Assembly: GCA_910584325.1 (NCBI GenBank)
Contig: CAJTZH010000004.1
Span: 1 to 35,725 of the forward strand
Source: an uncultured Lachnospiraceae bacterium
GTDB lineage: Bacteria > Bacillota > Clostridia > Lachnospirales > Lachnospiraceae
Reading direction: 5' to 3'
DNA length: 35,725 bases
Shown here piece after piece: positions 31,634-35,725 of this stretch. The position numbers and the translations under genes were made by a program. The number at the start of each line of letters is the position of its first letter. Position 1 is the first letter of the stretch. Below the pieces are notes generated by a model, which saw nothing but the letters and a program-made list of their open reading frames with translations, was not told where the DNA came from and did not search any database.

Positions 31634-32357
31634 TTTGTACAAAGTTGAGATATATCGTTTTTTTCATTCCGCTCTGCTTTTTATCTGTATGATGGTAAGT
31701 TTTTTCGCGTTACTTCTTCTTGCTTCCGGTAATTCAGACGCGCTTCTTGGCGACGGCACTCTGCTGGGCGGAGTAGAATCTGCAATGAAAATTGCAAATC
31801 TGATAATCGTATTCATTGTTTCCGTGGTAATATCCGTTTATGTAGGAAGAGAATTTAAACAAAAGACCATAAATTATGAAATTATGAGTGGGTATCATTT
31901 GTGGAAGATTGGTTTAACAAAGACGGTTACGTGCGGAGTCTTTGTTTCTATGCTTCTTTTATGCGGTATGCTGCTATTTTTTTTAACTGTTCCCGGATTA
32001 TTGCAGCGGTATACATTCCTGCAGATTGTACTGATGTTTATGATACTGCTCCATATTTGCTCCTGTACGACCCTGTATGTAATGCTTTGCAGAAACGGAG
32101 CTTTGGGAGGCTGTATCGCTTTTGTCAGATTTACATTACTGGAGGTTGTGGTTTTATTTGCCGTAAAGCTGTGCGTATCAACAGATATCTATAATACATT
32201 CAGGGCGTTGGCAATTATGAGTCAATGGAGTGTGGCAGTCAATACGGGGATTGTCATACCACAGGACTATTTAACAGGAATTATAACGGGGACAGTGGCT
32301 GAATATGTATTGCTGCTGGGGATAATCCGGCTGCGTTCAGGAAAAACAGATTTTTGA
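31620..32357 (+). CDS. ABC-2-type permease, subunit 1 of the second exporter
   Basis: This 245-aa membrane protein starts at ATG 31620, nine bases behind AAGGAGA. The earlier TTG at 31614 lacks a matching site. It has about six transmembrane helices. The first is preceded by GNLYKVEIYRFFHSALL, and a cytoplasmic loop GREFKQKTINYEIMSGYHLWKI follows helix 2, as in LanE/LanG-like permeases. It is paralogous to the next gene, which has the same length. Together they would form a heterodimeric channel for the ATPase upstream. Confidence 0.85.
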   Translation: METGNLYKVEIYRFFHSALLFICMMVSFFALLLLASGNSDALLGDGTLLGGVESAMKIANLIIVFIVSVVISVYVGREFKQKTINYEIMSGYHLWKIGLTKTVTCGVFVSMLLLCGMLLFFLTVPGLLQRYTFLQIVLMFMILLHICSCTTLYVMLCRNGALGGCIAFVRFTLLEVVVLFAVKLCVSTDIYNTFRALAIMSQWSVAVNTGIVIPQDYLTGIITGTVAEYVLLLGIIRLRSGKTDF

Positions 32358-32368
32358 CGGAGGTGCTG

Positions 32369-33106
32369 GTGATAAAAGCAGGTAATCTAATTAAAATCGA
32401 ATTATATCGTTTTTTTCATTCTATAGCGATTATTAAATATGTTGTAATAATTCCCTTGATTTTGTTTTTTATGAGTTATCTGAATATTTCTTATTTGGGT
32501 AATGAATTTTCTGATGCAATGGTCTGGGCTTCCATGTCATCTGTTTTTTTGTATCTGCTGGCTCTGATCTGTGTTATAATTGCCGTGTATGCAGGCAGGG
32601 AATTTCAGTTTAAAACCATAAATTATGAAGTGATGAGAGGGTATGGTTTCTGTGAAATTGCATTTTCCAAAACTATTTCCTGCGGCGTGCTTGTACCGGC
32701 AATACTGCTGATTTGCATGGTTATTTATCTTATAATATTTCAGGAGCCGTTATGTGAAGATTTTTTTCTTCGTGTTTTATTGATATTTCTTCTTTTGGTT
32801 CATATAGCGTCCTGTTCCATGCTGTATGTTCTGTTGTGCCGTAATGGCGTGGTTGGCGCAAGTATAGCTTTTGGGCGGTTCCTTGTACTGGAGACAGTGG
32901 TACAGATGGCAGCGGGGAGGTTTGTATCAGTTCATGCGGGCGAACTGATTATGAAAATGAATGTTTTCAACCAATGGTACGAACTGATTGCTGTTGAAAC
33001 GGTGCTGTCAAAAGAATTTATGATTTGCATTTTTATGTCGGCTGCGGCAGAGTATGGCATTTTGATGGGAATATTGAAGTGGAAGTCAGGCAGGACGGAT
33101 ATGTAG
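32369..33106 (+). CDS. ABC-2-type permease, subunit 2 of the second exporter
   Basis: This 245-aa paralog of subunit 1 probably starts at GTG 32369 behind CGGAGG. That start makes it the same length as subunit 1 and aligns GNLIKIELYRFFHSIAI with its N-terminus. An upstream in-frame TTG at 32354 is possible. It has about six transmembrane helices with the loop GREFQFKTINYEVMRGYGF after helix 2. A 1 ATPase:2 permease set of about 245 residues each is the layout of lantibiotic immunity transporters (LanFEG), but no lantibiotic precursor or modification gene is visible here. Confidence 0.85.
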   Translation: MIKAGNLIKIELYRFFHSIAIIKYVVIIPLILFFMSYLNISYLGNEFSDAMVWASMSSVFLYLLALICVIIAVYAGREFQFKTINYEVMRGYGFCEIAFSKTISCGVLVPAILLICMVIYLIIFQEPLCEDFFLRVLLIFLLLVHIASCSMLYVLLCRNGVVGASIAFGRFLVLETVVQMAAGRFVSVHAGELIMKMNVFNQWYELIAVETVLSKEFMICIFMSAAAEYGILMGILKWKSGRTDM

Positions 33107-33141
33107 GAATGGTATTCCATTATAAATAATCGGAAATATAC

Positions 33142-33170
33142 TTGAAATATATCGTATAATATACTATAAT
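33142..33170 (+). promoter_or_regulatory. Consensus-like promoter before the secreted 161-aa protein
   Basis: TTGAAA (33142-33147) and a perfect TATAAT (33165-33170) with 17-base spacing lie in AT-rich DNA 56 bases before the ATG at 33227. Confidence 0.8.
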
Positions 33171-33226
33171 TGTTTATAGGACAGAATGTTCTAAAAATAA
33201 TGTCGAAAGAAAGGGGAAATAAAGTT

Positions 33227-33712
33227 ATGAAGAAGCTTTTATCTATTTTTATGTCGCTTTTTGTTCTGAATTTCTGTTGTATCAATGTTTATGCTTCCGA
33301 TAATCCGGAAGCAGTTACCGATGTGGAATATGAAATCATAAATGTTGACGCGCTTTTTAACAGCAGGAGCACGGTTTCCGTGATGCAGATTGAAGGCGGC
33401 AGTCTGCAGCTTAGTACTCCGAAGCATTACTATTTATATTATTCTACAGATGATGTTATTGTAGGAGAGATAGAATATGGTTTTAACAGTAACAATCAGC
33501 TTTACTGCAAAGCATATTCATATTTATATTCACATAGCGCCAAGATTCAGATTGATAAGACGGTATACACGTCTACGTCTGCGGCAGCTTGGAAATGGGC
33601 TACAAAAAATCTTGCCGGTTCTATCGCATCAGCCGGTTCATGGTTTGAGTTTGGAATTGAGATGTATAATGCCGAAACGGGAGATAACTATTATTTCGGT
33701 ATAAAATATTAA
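33227..33712 (+). CDS. Secreted 161-aa protein of unknown family
   Basis: The start is ATG 33227 behind AAGGGGAAA; upstream in-frame codons lie before or in the promoter. A clear Sec signal peptide (MKKLLSIFMSLFVLNFCCINVYAS, cut likely after VYA) leaves a mature protein of about 137 residues rich in Tyr, Ser and Ala. Visible stretches are KHYYLYYSTDDVIVGE, YGFNSNNQLYCKAYSYLYSH and AAWKWATKNLAGSIAS, with a single mature Cys. No known domain is recognised. The pattern of aromatic strands, a YSH motif and an Ala-rich segment recalls secreted beta-sandwich bacteriocins such as lactococcin 972 only faintly. It has its own strong promoter, behind an exporter and ahead of two anchored paralogs, so it could be their cargo or partner. 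Confidence 0.75.
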   Translation: MKKLLSIFMSLFVLNFCCINVYASDNPEAVTDVEYEIINVDALFNSRSTVSVMQIEGGSLQLSTPKHYYLYYSTDDVIVGEIEYGFNSNNQLYCKAYSYLYSHSAKIQIDKTVYTSTSAAAWKWATKNLAGSIASAGSWFEFGIEMYNAETGDNYYFGIKY

Positions 33713-33750
33713 AGTGTTTTCTAAATATGTTAAAAAGGGGGGAGTTTGAT

Positions 33751-34503
33751 ATGGGCGATAATACGCAAAAACTGACGGGAGAGCAAACTCAAAAAGTACC
33801 ATACTTCAAAGGAAGGAAATATCTGAGGAGGATAGGAATAGTTTGTCTTGTCTGTATAATCATTTTTGTTGTGGTGATGTTAATTTATGCATCGTATCTT
33901 AACAGGCGTTCACAACGTTATACGAGGAATCTGCCGAATTATGAAGTTTTTTTTCCGACAGCGCGGCGCGGTCATTATACGGAATCGGCAGGTGATTTTT
34001 CATTGACAGTCTATAGCGTTTTTACAATCAGACATCCGAAGGCACAGGTGAATCTTAAATTATACGATGTATATTGGGAAGAAGTTAACGATTATATTGA
34101 TATTGAATTATGTGTCCAGGAAGATTTGCAGGGAAGGTACAGATACAGTATTACATACGACAGCAAGCCGGTCCGCGGAACGACGCTGGTTGATGAGAAT
34201 GGGGAAAGCGTTACATATCATACGCAGCATACATATAAAAACCGGGGAAGGTTTGCGGTTGATGCAAATATGAATCCGATACCTGAAACCGTATCAGGTT
34301 ATAGTGATGGATTTAATTATATTTATCAGAATGATGAATTGTTGGAGGTTACAAGTCCGGCATACAAAGATTATGAATACAAAGGTGAAGAAGGGTTGGC
34401 GCGTTTAAAGGATTTCGTATACCAGAATGAGGAGGCGCTGACAAGGTTAACGGAACGCGCGAATTTTTATTGGGACCTTGGGCTGGCATATCATCCGAAT
34501 TGA
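33751..34503 (+). CDS. Membrane-anchored extracellular protein (tandem paralog 1)
   Basis: This 250-aa protein starts at ATG 33751 behind GGGGGGAG. A cytoplasmic basic stretch of about 30 residues, one transmembrane helix (about 33-55) and an outer domain follow. The outer domain contains YTRNLPNYEVFF, HYTESAGDFSLTVYSVFTIRHP, KLYDVYWEEVNDYIDI, YSITYDSKPV and a C-terminal helix ending YWDLGLAYHPN. I recognise no known family. It is clearly paralogous to the next gene, sharing the DVYWEEV block and the QNEE...LGLAYHP end. The outer domain has an insertion (DGFNYIYQNDEL) not in paralog 2. It could bind or neutralise a secreted product such as the 161-aa protein. Confidence 0.75.
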   Translation: MGDNTQKLTGEQTQKVPYFKGRKYLRRIGIVCLVCIIIFVVVMLIYASYLNRRSQRYTRNLPNYEVFFPTARRGHYTESAGDFSLTVYSVFTIRHPKAQVNLKLYDVYWEEVNDYIDIELCVQEDLQGRYRYSITYDSKPVRGTTLVDENGESVTYHTQHTYKNRGRFAVDANMNPIPETVSGYSDGFNYIYQNDELLEVTSPAYKDYEYKGEEGLARLKDFVYQNEEALTRLTERANFYWDLGLAYHPN

Positions 34504-34555
34504 AGCGGTCGTCGTAGGAACGGAAGGGTTAATGGATAGATGAGAGGAGGATTTT

Positions 34556-35176
34556 ATGCGTGCTAAAATAAAAGGATTATTAAAAAACAAAGCGGTACAA
34601 TTGGTACTGGCGGTTCTTGTTTTGCTGGTCGTCTACGCGGTGTTTCTGGGATTCCGTAACAGACGATATACGAAGAATCTGGATTATCCGTTGTTTTATT
34701 ACAATGACGGTTTGAATTACTATACCGAGAGAACAGATGACATGACGGTAGAACTTGTACGCCTGTTCGATATATTTCATCCGACATTGGGTGTGCAGTT
34801 GACGTTAAATGATGTTTATTGGGAAGAAGTAGATGATTATGTGTATATTACGCTTGCCGTCAAGGAAAGTCTGACAGGGAAAAAAGTGTATTCGATAGCA
34901 TATCAGAGTAAACCGGTTATTAAGGACCTGCCGTACAGAGAGACGCCGGGGGACATCTACGGTGAGGGGGCGTTGTCGGGCGTTTCTGCAAGCATGTACA
35001 GCGGATGGTTTTTGATTGATGAAAACATGAATTCTTTGTATGATACGGGAATTGCGGAAGATCAGGAGAATCAGGAATATAAGGAGTTTGTACGTCAGAA
35101 TGAAGAAGGATTGACGGAACTGGCGAGACGGGCAAACGAATATTGGAATCTTGGTCTGGCATATCATCCGGACTGA
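34556..35176 (+). CDS. Membrane-anchored extracellular protein (tandem paralog 2)
   Basis: This 206-aa protein starts at ATG 34556 behind GAGAGGAGG. It has one transmembrane helix (about residues 12-32) and the same outer domain as paralog 1: YTKNLDYPLFYY, NYYTERTDDMTVELV, LNDVYWEEVDDYVYI, YSIAYQSKPV and a C-terminal FVRQNEEGLTELARRANEYW, LGLAYHPD. The mid-region differs in sequence and length, as in paralogs that have diverged after tandem duplication. It is followed by a terminator, so the unit from promoter 33142 to here reads as one three-gene transcript. The function is unknown. Confidence 0.75.
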   Translation: MRAKIKGLLKNKAVQLVLAVLVLLVVYAVFLGFRNRRYTKNLDYPLFYYNDGLNYYTERTDDMTVELVRLFDIFHPTLGVQLTLNDVYWEEVDDYVYITLAVKESLTGKKVYSIAYQSKPVIKDLPYRETPGDIYGEGALSGVSASMYSGWFLIDENMNSLYDTGIAEDQENQEYKEFVRQNEEGLTELARRANEYWNLGLAYHPD

Positions 35177-35197
35177 GATGAAAATAGTAAGAATATG

Positions 35198-35243
35198 GAA
35201 GCACTCAAAGGACGTTTGAATAAGCGGCTTTTGGGTGCTTTTC
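35198..35243 (+). terminator. Rho-independent terminator behind the paralog pair
   Basis: AAGCACTCAAAG (35199-35210) pairs with CTTTTGGGTGCTT (35228-35240) with minor wobble, followed by TTC. It ends the transcript of the secreted protein and paralogs. Confidence 0.6.
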
Positions 35244-35272
35244 AATTCACAGACAAAGCAGCTTGAAAAAAC

Positions 35273-35301
35273 TTGATTTTTTATACCGATAGGGATAAAA
35301 T
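35273..35301 (+). promoter_or_regulatory. Sigma-A-type promoter of the last gene
   Basis: TTGATT (35273-35278) and TAAAAT (35296-35301) with 17-base spacing lie 52 bases before the ATG at 35354. Confidence 0.5.
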
Positions 35302-35353
35302 ATTTTTGGAATACTTTACCAGATAAAAATAATAAACACGAGGTAAATAAAAT

Positions 35354-35719
35354 ATGAAGAGAAGATTTTTGAAAGTATGTATCGCGGTTGTGTCTGTCTT
35401 GTTTTTATGTGTCACTAACATGAAACTGAATGTGTTTGCGGAAGAATTGACCGGCATGGAAGATAACAGCGCAGGCAGCGGTGAGGCGTTGGATATACCG
35501 GATTTGTATGGAATTGTGGATACAGAAGCGCCGATAGTAAGAGGAATTGAATTGGCAAAGATAGAGGTGGAGGCACCGGGGACGGTGGAAGTGATAGCGG
35601 ATTTCTATGATGAGGTGTCAGGGGTAAGCTATGCAAGTATTTCTTTTAAAAATGAGGAAACACAAAAAAAGTATCTTGCCAGTTATCAAAAGTGCACTAT
35701 GATGAGAATCACAATTTAG
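35354..35719 (+). pseudogene. Secreted Ig-like protein, apparently frameshifted, runs off the window
   Basis: The frame starts behind CGAGG with a Sec signal peptide (basic MKRRFLK, a hydrophobic run, then NVFA as probable cut site), an acidic linker and the beginning of a bacterial Ig-like domain (DTEAPIVRGIELAK, DFYDEVSGVSYASISF). It then ends after an unconvincing tail (KCTMMRITI) at TAG 35717-35719. If one A is restored in the A-run at 35688-35691 (CAAAAG), the frame reads YQKVHYDENHNLVE and stays open to the window end, which looks more like the same domain continuing. The gene is therefore probably longer and either broken by a one-base deletion or carries a sequencing error. The window ends before this can be settled. 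Confidence 0.6.
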
Positions 35720-35725
35720 TAGAGT

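Noticed and set aside
30926..33106. Lantibiotic biosynthesis cluster
   Set aside because: Only the transporter layout fits. No precursor peptide, LanBC/LanM, protease or two-component system is seen in the window.
33170..33226. Longer N-terminus for the secreted 161-aa protein
   Set aside because: It would begin at the -10 box, before the transcript start, and would bury the signal peptide. ATG 33227 is well supported.

Overview
The window looks like chromosomal DNA of a spore-forming, low-to-moderate GC Firmicute, most likely a Lachnospiraceae-type gut clostridium. This is an inference from gene content: a PdaB-like deacetylase, a Gram-positive YtrA-type GntR/ABC operon, a TrpXYZ-like ABC importer, strong AGGAGG-type ribosome binding sites and lipoprotein or signal-peptide starts with no outer-membrane genes. 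I see no rRNA, tRNA, CRISPR array or intact insertion sequence.

Region 1 (1-14.4 kb) is a polymorphic-toxin locus. Two very large Rhs/YD-repeat proteins lie in tandem. The first is cut by the window start. It ends in a probable PD-(D/E)XK nuclease toxin with a Pro-rich linker and a hydrophobic tail, and a putative immunity gene follows. The second has a complete helical N-terminus. Its toxin tip has an SHG...SCNAG His/Cys pair reminiscent of clan CD (caspase-like) peptidases, but an in-frame amber codon separates the two. The decayed paralogous cassette downstream has CAG at that codon. Behind it are a membrane-anchored immunity protein, an orphan DUF5071-like gene, the decayed second copy of the toxin tip with its own intact immunity paralog, and a NERD-HRDC protein.

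Region 2 (14.5-22 kb) is housekeeping-like. It holds a three-gene ABC importer (lipoprotein, permease, ATPase) of the TrpXYZ type, then MoxR ATPase, DUF58 protein and a DUF4129-like membrane protein in overlapping order, then an AGCS amino acid:cation symporter closed by a terminator.

Region 3 (22-22.85 kb) has no intact gene. It carries decayed fragments that look like restriction-system remains (Mrr-like and HsdR-like) and hairpins.

Region 4 (22.85-26.9 kb) holds a minus-strand PdaB-like deacetylase, a divergent Na/Pi-cotransporter-PhoU protein, a GreA-type factor, and an intact single-gene unit encoding a full-length ABC-ATPase-like protein that has lost every ATPase motif. It aligns along its length with the active ATPase 1.1 kb downstream and has its own promoter, direct repeats and terminator. 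I consider it the most novel item in the window.

Region 5 (26.9-35.7 kb) holds a GntR (YtrA-type) regulator with a palindrome over its own -10 box, its ABC-2 exporter, a patatin-like lipase, a fusion of an unknown domain with a uridine-kinase-like P-loop kinase, and a second ABC-2 exporter with two equal-length permeases. A promoter then drives an unrecognised secreted 161-aa protein followed by two tandem paralogous membrane-anchored proteins. Last comes a secreted Ig-like protein that appears frameshifted and runs off the window. The exporter, secreted protein and anchored pair could form a peptide export/self-protection module, but that is inference.
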